DNA of 64,000 bases from Maylandia zebra (lineage: Eukaryota > Chordata > Actinopteri > Cichliformes > Cichlidae): contig NC_135178.1 of assembly GCF_041146795.1 (NCBI RefSeq), positions 7,508,844-7,572,843 on the forward strand. The letters run 5' to 3'. Of this stretch, positions 34,701-45,345 are shown in pieces (position 1 is the stretch's first letter; every line of letters starts with the position of its first letter). A program made the translations under genes and the position numbers. Under the pieces are notes generated by a model. The model was not told where the DNA came from. It searched no databases and saw only the letters and a program-made list of their open reading frames with translations.

Positions 34701-37700
34701 TCATGAAGTCTATCTTGTGTCTTCAATATAAGGCCATTACACAGGCACGGTAAGCAGTACACTGCTAGGAAACTTTGTGTAGATGCTAAAGCATCACCAA
34801 AACATTCCTGAAGACGAGGGTGGCGACCAATGCAGACACCCGTGCTAGGCAACGAACATTCTTTAGGCCAGTGGGAGTGCTTTTAATCTTGTGTAAGAGC
34901 CCAGCTTCCCTCACAGGCAGGGAAAAAACAATATGCAGCCTTTAATCAGGTCCATAGCTGCCCATTTGTTTGCGATCGACCAGGAAATCTGAGCAATCCT
35001 TGGATTCTAAATGTAACGCCTGCTTCCCACAGCGCAGGGTCTAACTGTCACTGTTTGAAATGCTAGATTAAGATGCTGTCAGAACGGAAGATGGAGTCGG
35101 AGCACCGAGTGCACGCCATGCTCGAGGAGAACGAGTTGCTGCAGAATACTGTGGATGAGCTCCGGGAGAGGACGCTGGTGCTGGAGAAGCAGTGTCACGA
35201 GAAGGACCTCCAGGTACGGACACATAAATGAAGCTTCGGGGAATAATTGCTACCTTAGTAGATAGTGTACATTATTCCTATTATCATTATTACAAATGAT
35301 TAGAGTGGTTTTAGATTATTTTACTTTCCCTTATTTTCATTCATATCTAGCTATTACAGTAGTGGTATTGTATATACACTATTACATCAGTGTATAAACA
35401 AGTAATCCCTGTGAGTTTTTATGTGCATAGCCAACCCGAAAAAAGTTACTTAAAAGAAGGAGAAAGGGAGGTAAAACTTGTTTCAGACAGTGGAGGCGCT
35501 GATGAACTCCACTAAGGTTCAGTATTGCATAAATAACAATGATTTTGAACTATCTATCATCCAGAGCTACTCTAATATAGCCCAAGTATAAACATATAGA
35601 GTTGGAAATGAGATGAATGCCACTGTTAAGTCTTAGTTAACTCCTTTCTCGTGTCCAGTTGCGGCAGAGCCAGCTGGAGCTGCTGGAGGTTCAGGTGTCC
35701 CACAGGCAGCTGGCCGCTAGGTTGGAGGAGCTGACGGAGGAGCACAGCCTCCAAACTCTTACCCCCCATCCTTCCAGCCTGCTGTGTGAGATAGAGCAAA
35801 GTATGGAGCAGGAGGAGCAGGAGCAGGAGAGGGAGCAGGTAGCGATGTTTATGACTGCCTGATCGTATCCACAGTCAGTTTGTTTAAACTCGCTGTGAGC
35901 ATCAGGAGTGTTGGTGACTAATAATCTAAACTATCTTGTCCTGTTGATCAATCAGCTACGTCTTCAGCTATGGGAGGCCTACTGTGAAGTTCGCTCACTT
36001 TGCTCTCATCTGCGGGGAAACGATGTCACGGATTCAGCGCTGTCCACTGACTCCTCCATGGACGAGTCCTCTGAGACTTCCTCAGCCAAGGATGTGCCTA
36101 CTGGGAGCCTCCACACCAGCTTGCTAGAGCTACGGAGGCTCACTCAGAATCTGCTGGATGGCAATGAGTCTACGGTAATGAGCAACACGCTGGCAGTCAG
36201 CATTGTTGCTGTTAGACTAATATTAGGTGTTACCTGAAAAAGTGAGATAATGACTAATTTTGGACTACTAGTAATTTTTGGCGATTGAATTATTTCAAAA
36301 GAAGAACTATTTATGTAGTACTGTACACAGCAATACAGCAGCTTATTTTCTGTGTGACAAAAGTCTTGAGCCACTGCTTGTTCTCATCAATAGTTCTCCA
36401 GGCTTTTCAGAGGAATACTTCTTTTGTTTGCTAAGCCACCTAACACTGACCTGTGAATCATTCAAGCATAAGAAAGGTACACAAGGAAGGAACAACAGAC
36501 AAAGAAATCCATTTTAAATTTTATCTTTAGGCCCTTTGGTGCTAGCAGTCTGTCACAGAAACATTTGTTATAACTATTAGATGAAACTTGGCACTTGGTG
36601 TGCAGTGTGTCCTAAAAAAATCTGAGGAAACTAGATAAGTGGAAGTGGTGGGCCTAAGCCAGCTGTGTCCAACTCCAGGCCTCAAGGGCCGGTGTCCTGC
36701 AGGTTTTAGATAGCACCCTGGGTCAACACACCTGAATCAAATGATTAGTTCATTACCAGGAGAACTTCAAAACATGTTGAGGAGGTAATTTAGCCATTTA
36801 AATCAGCTGTGTTGGATCAAGGACACATCTAAAACCTGCAGGACACCGGGCCTTGAGGCCTGGAGTTGGACACCCCTGGCCTAAGCTATCTGCAGAAGTT
36901 GGGCAGTATCCCAGAGTCACATCCTTCAGAAACAGGAAAGACCTGACACAGGACCTGAGAAGCCCCATCAGAAATGGTCTCAGTTGAAGGGTAGCTGTCA
37001 GGAAGCCATACTTAGGGACGGGAAACAGTCTTATGGAGTCATGAATCTAAATTTGAAGTATTTGGTTCAAATTATCATCAGTATGTATGGAGGAGGCCAG
37101 GAGACAGGTACACTGAATGTCTACAGACTTTCCCACTACTCTGTTTTTATTTTAAACAGGCAATGCTCACCTCACTTTGTCTTTACAATATGTAATGCAT
37201 ATTTTTAGCATTAAAGAAATCATCGTCACTTTACACATGAGTTCCTTTCTCATAAAGCCGATACTGTCCACGGTAAGTCTTTGTTGTAACGTGTGTGCTT
37301 TGTGTGCAAAGGGCTCACGGCGTAGTGATGAGGAGGCTCTGGAGGAGCAGGTGAGGAAACTGGGAGAAGAGTTGCGGGAAGTCAGAGAGCTGTATGAGAC
37401 GGAGCAGGACAAAACACGCGGCAATGAAGAGGAGCTGCTGCAGCTGCACAACCAGGTAAAACAACCATGTGTGTGCATCATGTATGTGCATGTCAGTCAG
37501 AGATTTAGATAATAAATGTAGCTGAAGTCAAGATCCTTTCCTGTCTTTCTGGGGTAATAACGCTGCATTAAGGAGTTTCTCATGTCTAACACTGTGATGA
37601 CGTATTGCAGCAGATGTAGTCCTCACCCTGTCGCGCATCAGTTTGAATTTGATGCATGCTTTTTCTAATGTGGGACATTGCTTCAACCTTGTTCAACCTT

Positions 37701-40105
37701 CTCTCTGCCAGGACAGCTCACGCTCTCCTGTGGGTTTAAAATGCCGTCTTGCATGATTTAAATGACACAAGCTGCTCACGCACTCCATCCTCTGCCGAAC
37801 TAGGTCAAACAAATATCTCGCCCATGAGCACCATGTTGTCTAACTTTGCCATTAAACCGTGCACCCTGAATACATGGCCTCAATCTCACAGGGATGTTTC
37901 ATTCGCATTCACTCTGCATGATCCACAGGTGGCGCTGCTCTCTGTAGAGATGCGCTCTCTCCGAGAAGAGAACGAGCGAATGAGGACAATGGCTGATGTT
38001 CGAGAACCCAGCGAGCAGCTCCAGAGTGCGATCAGAGACCGAGACGATGCCATAGCTAAGTAAGATTGTGCGATTTCACAACTAGCTTAGTCCTTTATCA
38101 CTACTTCAACAGGTGTATGCACGGGTTTAGTAAGTTCATTTTGCTGTTGAAAAGATTACAAGTTTTATCTTTTTACTGTATTTACATTAAATTTATGCCT
38201 CAGTTCATCAAACAGTGCGACAGCGCTTGAATTTTTTTCAAGTTATAATATAATGAAATATTTTCAGCCATCATTTCAGATCTTAATCATATGTTTGATA
38301 ACTGAATTATCAAGTCTGTTAATCCCTAACCCTAAACCTTATTATTCTAGAGTCTAGATAGATGGAAAAAACAGTTCTAGAGCAGCTGTCCCCAACCCCC
38401 GGGCCACAGATCGGTACCGGTCCGTGAGTCGTTTGGTACCGGGCCGTGAGAGTTGAGGCTCAGGTGTGAAATTTATGGTTTTCAGGGTTTTTAATCTTCT
38501 TTTTTTTTAATCGTTAACTCAGTTTTCCTGGGTCTTTTCCATGTATTATAAATAAATCTTCTTCTTTTTTTTTTTATACCTACTGGTGCCGTGTTTTTGT
38601 TTTTTTTCCCACGACACCTTAAAGTCAGGTCTGTGAAAATATTGTTGGACATAAACCGGCCCGTGGCGCAAAAAATGTTGGGGACCGCTGTTCTAGACCA
38701 TAATGTCATGATCTAGAACTGTGACATACATGCTGACAAAGTGCTCTTATCCATCTAAAATCTGCTGCTTGTGCAAGTACAAATTGATACAGCATATATT
38801 CAACATAACTGTGAGGTTTGCTGCAAGAAGTCAACTTATTCTGTCACTGAGTAATGACTGATTTGTGTGGCAAAGTGCCAGAGCTGACTTTGTGCATGGC
38901 CTTCATTCATATTGTTGTGTGTGTGTGTCTGTGTGTGTGTCTTGCAGGAAGAAAGCAGTAGAAATGGAGCTGGCCAAATGTAAAATAGACATCATGTCTC
39001 TGAACAGCCAGCTGTTGGACGCCATCCAGCAGAAGCTCAATTTGTCGCAGCAGCTGGAGGCTTGGCAGGTGGGTCAAAGGCTATATTCAGCATTTTTTTT
39101 TTTTTTTGGAACAGCTCATTTTAAAAACATAAGTTACGTAAATGCCAACGCAATAAAAGATGAAGTGCGACTAAATTAGGTTTGGACAACTTTAAATACA
39201 CTTATACATGAATAAAATGCATCTAGCTGCTAGAACAGTTTGTCCTTCCCCCCTGTTTTCGCTGTAGCTTGTGTCAGTCTGTTACCTTAAAGCCACTCAC
39301 AGCATCTGTGTATTCAAACTGAGCTACTCACTTTACTGCGGAGGGAGAGTGTCAGTTTCTCGTCTGTGATGGACAAAAGTAAAGGAACATTACAGTGCTG
39401 TGTAAAAGTCTTGAGCCAATATTTATTTATTTTTTGCTTCTAAGGAGCCAGAATTTCTGGTAATTTTTTAAAGTGGTCTCAAGGAAAAGTTCTCCAGGAT
39501 TTCTGAGTCTTTTAAAGGTTTTAACACTCAGCCATGAAACAGTCAAGCATAAAAAAAAAGCACCTTACTCAAGGGAGGAACCAGTGATATCTTCAAATAA
39601 CAGACAACCAGGCTATCAGAAAGTCATGTCCTTAAGATATCAGAAAAACATCCAGCAAAGACCTGACACAGAACCTGAGGGATCCGGCATCTGGCCCTTC
39701 AGTTGAGTCATCTACTGTTTGATGAAGTGTTGTATGGGTGGAGGGTGGCTGTCAAGAAACCATTCTTACAGAAGGGAAACAGGGAGAAAAGACTCTGGTA
39801 AATTACACAAGAACTGGACTGAAAATAAGTGGCAACAGGTCTTATTGAGTGATGAATCCAAATTTGAAATTTTTGGTCCAATTCATTATCAATAGACAAC
39901 TTAAAGAAATTGGAAGATTTAGATTTTGTGTGACATTTTGAACAGTTCAAGTTGTGTTGAAGAATAAAGTCAGTGATAACAAATATTGACTTTCAAGATT
40001 GTGTCTCAATAAATTTCTACCCCCACCCACAAGGGGTGACTCAACACTTTTACACAGTACTGTATTAGACTTTTTGCTTGAACATATTGTGTGTGTGTGT
40101 GTGTG

Positions 40106-40156
<51 letters not shown>

Positions 40157-41473
40157 GTTCCCTCCCCATCCCCTTTATCTGTAACAAGCTGCTCTTTCCT
40201 CTCTCTCCTCCCTACCCACAGTTTGCCTCCTCAGGGCTCTTTACTGTTTGGCTCTTGTGGTTTCTGATCTAGTGGCCTTTCTCAGCTTCTGTACCACCCC
40301 TTCTCCCCTGTGGTACCCACCCCCCCTCCTGCCTTAGAGGTGAGCCCGGGCAGTGCCATCTCGCCGTTTTACCTTGCACCAACTAAACCAGCCACCGCTG
40401 AGCCATTCCATGCCAAGAGAAATGCCCATTTCAGCTCTTTTTTCCCCTCCCCATCTGAAACCATTAGCCAGCACAGAGAACCATCTAAACCCACCACCTC
40501 CTCTCTTACCACCTGTTTGTGTCCACTCTGCTTTCACTTGCATATGCCGGTCCACTGGTCAGCTTACCTGTTGAGAGAACACCCCTTTCAGAAGTGCAGA
40601 TCACTTCATCAATTCACATATTTGAATTGTGTATGGTTATATTTATGCTACTGTATGTCGGTGACATTAGCGGATAAATTATATTATGGTTGTTGTTTTT
40701 TCCAGGTACCGAGTGTAAGTCTCAGTCTGACATCACAATTGGTTCCCACTTTATTAAACAGCTTGTTACTGCCCTCTGGTGGCTTTATACCTCAACAACA
40801 ACAACAACAACAACAACCAAGAATGAATCTGGCATCAGATTCAAAGTGTTTGGTGCAGTTCAGAACAGTGGACTCTTACACAATGTGCCAAAATTATGCT
40901 TGTTTTATTCTTTTCTTTTTTTTCAATCCTTTACTTTGTTTAGTGAATTACTGAATAATTTTAAACTCCCATGCCTCTCAAAAATGATTTAAATAATGTA
41001 TTCTGAGGGGAAACTATAATAATACAATAGAATAATCCTTTAATTGTCCCACAAGGGGAACTTTGGTTGTATCAGCAGCAAAACAAAAAACACACATATA
41101 CAAAAAAGAACAGGACACAGAACAGAAACATCTACCACAGGTGAAAGGTAATGGTGGTGTTTCTATAATTACTATCCAACAGGTAACTTGTTCAGTGGGT
41201 CCAATGTTTCCAGAAGTGCTTGTAACATCTCACCGCACGCCCTCTCCGCATGACCTTTCCTTCTTGTCATTCACTCATTTACCTTTCTGCTTTTAGGATG
41301 ATATGCACAGAGTGATTGACCAGCAGCTGATGGACAAGCACCAGGACGAGTGGCGCGCAGCCCCTACATCTCTGTCGGGGTCGTCCGTAACCCACAGGGG
41401 TCAGTCCTCAAGAAGAGCTCAGCGTATCTCCGACCGGGACAAGAGACTTTTCTCTTTTTTCAAAAAGAACTGA
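22401..41473 (+). CDS. bicdl1: BICD family-like cargo adapter 1 (complete, 10 coding exons)
   Basis: Exons 22401-22793, 23648-23863, 31761-31877, 35067-35213, 35659-35838, 35956-36174, 37312-37455, 37929-38059, 38948-39068 and 41297-41473 join to 614 codons and a stop (566 without exon 7; human BICDL1/CCDC64 is 573). The product is an almost continuous coiled coil. Exon 1 has QKEKDLVLAAKLGKALLERN, with the AAxxG CC1-box (residues 101-105) that contacts dynein light intermediate chain. HLEQEKHELRRR, LRGNDVTDSALSTDSSMDES and LNSQLLDAIQQKLNLSQQLE match human. The protein links dynein/dynactin to Rab6 secretory vesicles and is used in early neurite development. The start was chosen because MSAFCL is the same as in human. 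The gene is divergent from cit and convergent with rab35, as in human. Confidence 0.95.
23648..23863 (+). CDS. bicdl1: bicdl1 exon 2
   Basis: Residues 132-203, phase 0 at both ends, with an ATGCAG acceptor and a GTGAGG donor. It encodes HLEQEKHELRRRLE, EGEWEGRV and a heptad-rich run to LEQLSR, close to human. Confidence 0.95.
26469..26700. repeat. dispersed DNA-transposon-like remnant
   Basis: An A-tract is followed by AAGTTGGGATACTGTG, ATAGTTGGGACAGTGACA and ACATTTCACTGTGTTGCATC. Phrases of this type belong to a very common fish repeat with the wording 'TTGGGA(C/T)...' repeated at intervals. No terminal repeats or target duplication could be set, so class and borders are uncertain. Confidence 0.35.
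28947..28960. promoter_or_regulatory. RFX X-box-like palindrome
   Basis: GTTGCTATGACAAC differs little from the RFX consensus GTTGCCATGGCAAC and is followed 33 bp later by a second partial copy, GTTACCATGGGAA (28994-29006). It sits in the GC-balanced part of intron 2. Binding is inference. Confidence 0.35.
29997..30040. repeat. 11-bp inverted repeat with 22-nt loop
   Basis: ATATAACTTGG (29997-30007) and CCAAGTTATAT (30030-30040) are exact reverse complements. It lies in a bicdl1 intron and has no T-run or gene attached. It may be chance or the end of an old palindromic repeat. Confidence 0.6.
31761..31877 (+). CDS. bicdl1: bicdl1 exon 3
   Basis: Residues 204-242 (AAEVERQLSTQVHSLRDDFR to LETLQAE), phase 0, with a GTCCAG acceptor and a GTCAGC donor. 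It is preceded by the 7.9-kb second intron. Confidence 0.93.
32606..33320 (-). mobile_element. Tc1-like transposon, internally deleted
   Basis: The left end TACACTCACAGGGCACTTCA resembles the terminal repeat of a common fish Tc1-family element. On the minus strand two blocks of its transposase survive. One (33277-33029) contains SNRRPHQVSLL, KNRKVRLQFTLAHQNW and a DVRMVGLEFRVNN-like stretch (window reads NVRMVGLEFRVNN). The other (32812-32606) is the C-terminus, LLQLCDAMMSIWTKFSEEW then PQRIEAAL. The central part with the last catalytic Glu region is deleted, and the opposite terminal repeat is absent. Intact relatives are about 1.2 kb. It is dead, and the borders are good on the left and approximate on the right. 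Confidence 0.7.
35067..35213 (+). CDS. bicdl1: bicdl1 exon 4
   Basis: Residues 243-291 (IKMLSERK to EKQCHEKDLQ), phase 0, with a GCTAG acceptor and a GTACGG donor. Human reads IKMLSDRK at its start. Confidence 0.94.
35659..35838 (+). CDS. bicdl1: bicdl1 exon 5
   Basis: Residues 292-351 (LRQSQLELLEVQV to EQEEQEQEREQ), phase 0, with a GTCCAG acceptor and a GTAGCG donor. SLLCEIEQSMEQEE matches human SLLSEIEQSMEAEE. Confidence 0.95.
35956..36174 (+). CDS. bicdl1: bicdl1 exon 6
   Basis: Residues 352-424 (LRLQLWEAYCEVRSLCSHLR to LLDGNEST), phase 0, with an ATCAG acceptor and a GTAATG donor. The serine-rich STDSSMDESSETSSAKDVP stretch is the strongest identity with human BICDL1 in the gene. Confidence 0.96.
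36350..37112 (+). mobile_element. decayed Tc1/mariner copy interrupted by a MITE
   Basis: The left part GACAAAAGTCTTGAGCCACT, the middle phrases AGTTCTCCAGGCTTTTCAGA and AAGACCTGACACAGGACCTG, and the right part GTCATGAATCTAAATTTGAA then CATCAGTATGTATGGAGGAG all match the element at 39393-40062 or its fuller relatives. A 219-bp MITE (36660-36878) splits it. The frame is destroyed. It lies between bicdl1 exons 6 and 7. Confidence 0.6.
36660..36878. mobile_element. hAT-type MITE with exact 8-bp target duplication
   Basis: The ends CAGCTGTGTCCAACTCCAGG and the reverse complement CAGGGGTGTCCAACTCCAGG begin about 50-bp terminal inverted repeats that are nearly identical, so the whole element is close to a palindrome. 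It is flanked by the identical octamer GCCTAAGC (36652-36659 and 36879-36886), the target duplication length typical of hAT transposons. It has no coding capacity and was mobilised in trans. Confidence 0.85.
37312..37455 (+). CDS. bicdl1: bicdl1 exon 7 (possible cassette exon)
   Basis: Exactly 48 codons (GSRRSDEEALEEQVRKLGEE to LLQLHNQ), phase 0 at both ends, with a GCAAAG acceptor and a GTAAAA donor. It is strongly predicted coiled coil. In the human protein as I remember it, the segment corresponding to exon 6 is followed directly by that of exon 8 (PTVTLLSVEM), so this exon looks additional and could be skipped without changing frame. Confidence 0.8.
37929..38059 (+). CDS. bicdl1: bicdl1 exon 8
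   Basis: Residues 473-515 plus two bases of codon 516 (VALLSVEMRSLREENERM to RDRDDAIA), with a CCACAG acceptor and a GTAAGA donor, ending in phase 2. It matches human VTLLSVEMTALKEERDRL and IRDRDEAIAK. Confidence 0.95.
38383..38690. mobile_element. hAT-type MITE (308 bp)
   Basis: It starts CAGCTGTCCCCAACCCCCGG and ends TGTTGGGGACCGCTG, the CAG..GTCCCCAAC ends of a widespread hAT family. It has GGTACCGG/CCGGGCCGTG repeats inside. The flanks TTCTAGAG (38375-38382) and TTCTAGAC (38691-38698) agree at 7 of 8 positions as an aged target duplication. It lies in the intron between bicdl1 exons 8 and 9. Confidence 0.8.
38948..39068 (+). CDS. bicdl1: bicdl1 exon 9
   Basis: It completes codon 516 and encodes residues 517-556 (KKAVEMELAKC to LSQQLEAWQ), with a TTGCAG acceptor after a GT-rich tract and a GTGGGT donor. 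The segment MSLNSQLLDAIQQKLNLSQQ is the conserved C-terminal coiled coil, probably the Rab6-binding part by analogy with BICD proteins. Confidence 0.95.
39393..40062. mobile_element. Tc1/mariner-type element, decayed, TA duplication
   Basis: The left end CAGTGCTGTGTAAAAGTCTT and the right end, whose complement reads CAGTACTGTGTAAAAGTGTT, are inverted repeats, each flanked by TA (39391-39392 and 40063-40064). The interior keeps pieces of a transposase gene, such as the GTGATGAATCCAAATTTGAA phrase (the D-E-S-x-F-like motif). At 670 bp it is about half of full length and riddled with stops. It lies in bicdl1 intron 9. Confidence 0.75.
40089..40158. repeat. (GT)n microsatellite
   Basis: About 35 GT units with two GC interruptions, in bicdl1 intron 9. 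The open frames reading VCVCVC across it are artefacts. Confidence 0.95.
40796..40818. repeat. (CAA)n simple repeat
   Basis: A run of about eight CAA units in bicdl1 intron 9. It gives rise to spurious poly-Q and poly-T open frames. Confidence 0.85.
41030..41075 (+). repeat. short retroposon tail (CTTTAATTGTCCCACAAGGG type)
   Basis: AATAGAATAATCCTTTAATT followed by GTCCCACAAGGGGAACTTTG is a dispersed fish repeat end, 220 bp before the last bicdl1 exon. Confidence 0.45.
41297..41473 (+). CDS. bicdl1: bicdl1 exon 10 (last)
   Basis: Residues 557-614 and a TGA stop, with a TTTTAG acceptor. It begins DDMHRVIDQQLMDKH, and the C-terminus reads KRLFSFFKKN where human ends KRLFSFFRKI, so start, phase and stop are all confirmed. 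Confidence 0.95.
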   Translation, partial: DDMHRVIDQQLMDKHQDEWRAAPTSLSGSSVTHRGQSSRRAQRISDRDKRLFSFFKKN

Positions 41474-44400
41474 ACCCTATCATGCTGGCCCTGAGCACAG
41501 CCGACAGACGCAGACGGACGAGGTGCAGGACAAGGAGGGTAGTGACATCACAATACAGGGGGTAAAAACACAGCCAAAGACAGGCAGTGGCACATGCACA
41601 CTGAGGTTTTTTTATTTTATTTGGGGGGTGGGGGTGGGGGGTGTCATTTTGCACTTTATCTGTCCCATTATTATTCCCCTAGTGATTAATTGGTGACTGC
41701 TGACAGTGAGTGAAATGTTGAGAACTTCCCCAGAGGCTTTGGCTTAAGGCCCCTCAAATAGAAAGCTATTGATCTTACAGAGCATGAACAGGGTCATCAA
41801 ATGTACCTCCAGAAGGGGAGGTTTCCTTGTAGTGCCTAAAACTATCTCTACTACCCCACTGCCAACTCTGTAGAGAAAGAAGACTATTTATTAACTCTTA
41901 CTGTATGCATCCCAGTTAGCAGGCCAAGGAGTCTGGGGAAAGACGGGCAGATACGTGGGACCAAGCAGGATCACGAAGAAAAGATGAGGATAGTTGGAGA
42001 AAGCTATAAGTCTATAATACTATAAGACATGACAGAATATGATTGCTATCCTCTAGGTACAGAGCAACAATGCTCCAGTCAGCCCATGTGATCTCTCAGG
42101 TTTATTCATTTGTTCAGGGGAACATGAGGCTTGATGTATCAGGAATATAGAGTGTTGTTTACTTGGCTTAAGTGAGTGGGGGGGGGGGGAGCCCCATCAT
42201 TTATAGCCCCACATCCAAACACTCAGAGTAAGAAAAGATATCTCTACAGGGGTATCACAAATATATACATACACTATTAAAGCTGCACTAAGCAATATTT
42301 TTATAGAAACAAATAGCTTAACGTTTGTTTGCTTTTTCTCATTAAATCCACCAAGACATCACTATCTTTGTTCCATTATTTTGATTCCAACTTTTTTGGC
42401 CCTGAAATTTATTTGGCACAAAGAAACATATTTTTAAAACGACTGCTAATGCTACAGCCCATTGCCCAATGGATCAGTGAACAATAGACTTTATAGAAAA
42501 TTCTGGACTCTATAGTTTTGAAACTTCAATTTAAGCATTTTGGCCACTGCATGTTGTGTTTTTGGAGCCAGAGCTTGGATCAGAGGCTGGAGTGCTAAGT
42601 CATGCTAGCATGATTAGCAAACTGCATCGATAAGCTAATTAGTGCTAAGGAGCATTAAGAACATACCAGAAATTCATTAACCAAAACTCCAGCAGATGTT
42701 CTGTATGGCACAGCTGCCGTATATATTTTCAGAAGATTCTACTTAAAAAAGTTCAAAAAGAAAAGAAACCACATATATGGTGTTTAGCTCAATTTAGCAG
42801 AGGTGAAGCCTAGTAGCTATACAGCTTCTAGCTAGCTGTTAGCACACCTGCTAGTCAAAAAGTCTACACCCAAGTTTTGCCTTGGGTTTATACCCTAATG
42901 GAAGAGTTAATTATAAGGCTGTAAACATGGATTTTAACATCCATGTTAACATGAGACTTTAGGGGAATCACTCACTTTTGGAGCCATCGTTAAGTGACTG
43001 CTGCAGGTAGTTTTTGGAACTGCTTTTTCAGCTCTGGGGATGTGGTCATGTTGCCAAACAATTTTAATAAAATGTGACATTATGTGTTTTTGAAGTATTT
43101 GCAGATAGTTCCATTTGCAACAGTTGGTTTAGTTTTAAAGAAATTATTTTTCCATTGAAATCAGGAGAAGAAACTCAAGTTGTTTTTTTTTTGTATAATG
43201 CAACCAACACTCTCCGACACCTCTCCAGCCTACCTTTTACCTGTTGTACTTTACAACACTTTTTTCGGGTTAGTGTAATTTTCTAGCTTCCTAACCCAAA
43301 AAGAAAAGGATCATAATATTTGTATTATATTAAGAGAATATCTGAATTGCGTGAATGTGTAATGATCTGTGTTATGAACACAGTCAGGCCTCCATGTTCA
43401 CCTCTGACACCTGAATAAACCTTTGGGTAGCTCAAGTAATTTACAAAGTCTGTCCAGCTGTTATTTTTCTACATTTAATGTTATATTTAAGATTTAAAAA
43501 TGTATAATTTTTTTTAAATGATAATCTACTGTTGAATGTTGTCCCCATGATGTCAATCATCTTCCTAGTTGACCAAAATTTCCAATATGTTTACATCAGC
43601 TTGAGAAGAAGGCAGAACTGCTGTATGTAGAGTGCCCATCAGCTCTCCGTGTCAACGTGTTGAATTTCGCATTGTTAAAAGGCATGTCAGTGTACAGTAA
43701 CTCCACAAAACGTCCTCCACAGTGGTCAGCATTTGCTGCTATGCTTTGCGTTTACCACTATCAGAGAAGTTCTACCTCCATTCTCATTGCTTCAGTACTT
43801 CACGGGCACTTTGATTTCTCGGCCGCGGGCTTCCGTTCTTTCCGTAGGTGACGTCTGTCGTCGAAAAGCAGGCGTTGACCTGAAAATGCATGGACGACTC
43901 CCAGTGTGGTGCAGCGATGTCTCTCATGTATGTCTGTGTTTGAACTCACGTCTAACGCAGCTGCGCAAACCTATGCAGATGTCTTTGTGTTGTCTCAGCT
44001 GGTTGTAGGGGGAGGATCAACCCAAAGAGTGATTTTTATATATATAAAAAAAGGAATAGGTTTGGATGAAATTGATATATTTATATGACAAAAAATGTGT
44101 ACCTTTTGAATGAAAGTCTTTTTGTAGACAGAAGAACACCTGTATAATGTTGTTTGTAGACTGTATTTTATTTTCTTCTGTTTTTGTTGTTCTGGTGTGG
44201 CATGCAGTTGAGATTATAGTCCCAGTCAAGTCAATCCCAGGAGATCAAACAACCTAAACTTTGCATCATATCTACAGTAAACCCTTAAAAACATCACCTC
44301 ACTTCAGTTTATCTGACACGTTCTCATACAACTTTTTGACAAGGCATCCCATATAAATAGTCCATAAAATATCAGGAGTAGTTTAACTACCACTAAATTG

Positions 44401-45345
44401 CTTACTAATGCTTTAGGGATTAGTTATGAGCATTGGTTGAGATTTTAAGTTTGATTGAGAAATATTAAACTGCTAATACCAACTTCCTGTTGGTAGCTCT
44501 TTGTTTAGATGTGACTATGTGTCTGAGTGCAAATATGACATTTATGACATATTCCTTTAGAAGTCCTGTGTAAATGAATCAACAGGCCACTTGCTCATAA
44601 CACAGAAATAGGTGACTTATTTTAAAGATCCCAATAAGAGTCTGCATAAGGTATTACCAATAATCAGTGATAGTTTTTTGACCTTTAATGCAGCCTTTGA
44701 AAAATCCCTCCATTTAGGGGTGTCTTATCACAAAGTTCTTTCCTGCTTTGTTTGATGTGTTGTGATCAGAAACGTGTTCCCCCTTCTAGCAGAAATAAGC
44801 AGGAAGAGTGATGGCATATGGATTTAAAAACTGGACCTTCAGATTCTTGACTGGATGACCGGTGTGAGAAAGCTGTGACTCAACACCAGTGGCTCCTGCC
44901 CATCACCAGACTTCAGTTTGTTTGTTTTTTCATGTAGAGAAATCATACTGTGTACCATATTCAGATCTGTCAGCATCGTGTTCTTTTCCTCGGTCGACTG
45001 TATCCTCTCCTTCATTTTCTGACTGAAAGCATTTTTAAAACTCTGTGTGCTGTGTCTCTGTGGTAAACATCACGCTGCTGCCACCGTGGATCGAGTGTGT
45101 GTCCAGGGGCAGACAGACATGCCATTGAATGTTTGCTTGTGTCTCCTTGGGCGGATGTTGTTTAGAAATTTAGAGCTTTTGTTGGGCCCATTGTGCTCCA
45201 TGTGAGTGCTTCCATTCACCCATGACTAACGGCACTGTTTCAGTTAGAAAATGCTTCAAACTATTCAAAATATTAATCATGCAATTTTCTTAAGACTTTT
45301 TTTTGGTTTGTTTTTGTACGAATAAATACTTTACAATCAACTTGT
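41474..45345 (+). other. bicdl1: probable bicdl1 3' UTR
   Basis: No coding signal follows the bicdl1 stop for several kilobases. AATAAA hexamers lie at 43414 and 45321. The second, followed by TTTACAATC and a T/G-rich stretch, would give a 3.9-kb 3' UTR, and the first a 1.95-kb one. Several 40-90 residue open frames in the region have no recognisable content. The inference is from position and hexamers only. Confidence 0.4.

Noticed and set aside
40310..40954. 214-residue plus-strand open frame
   Set aside because: It lies in a CT/CA-rich intron stretch, contains poly-Q from a CAA repeat and has no homology or splice-consistent borders.
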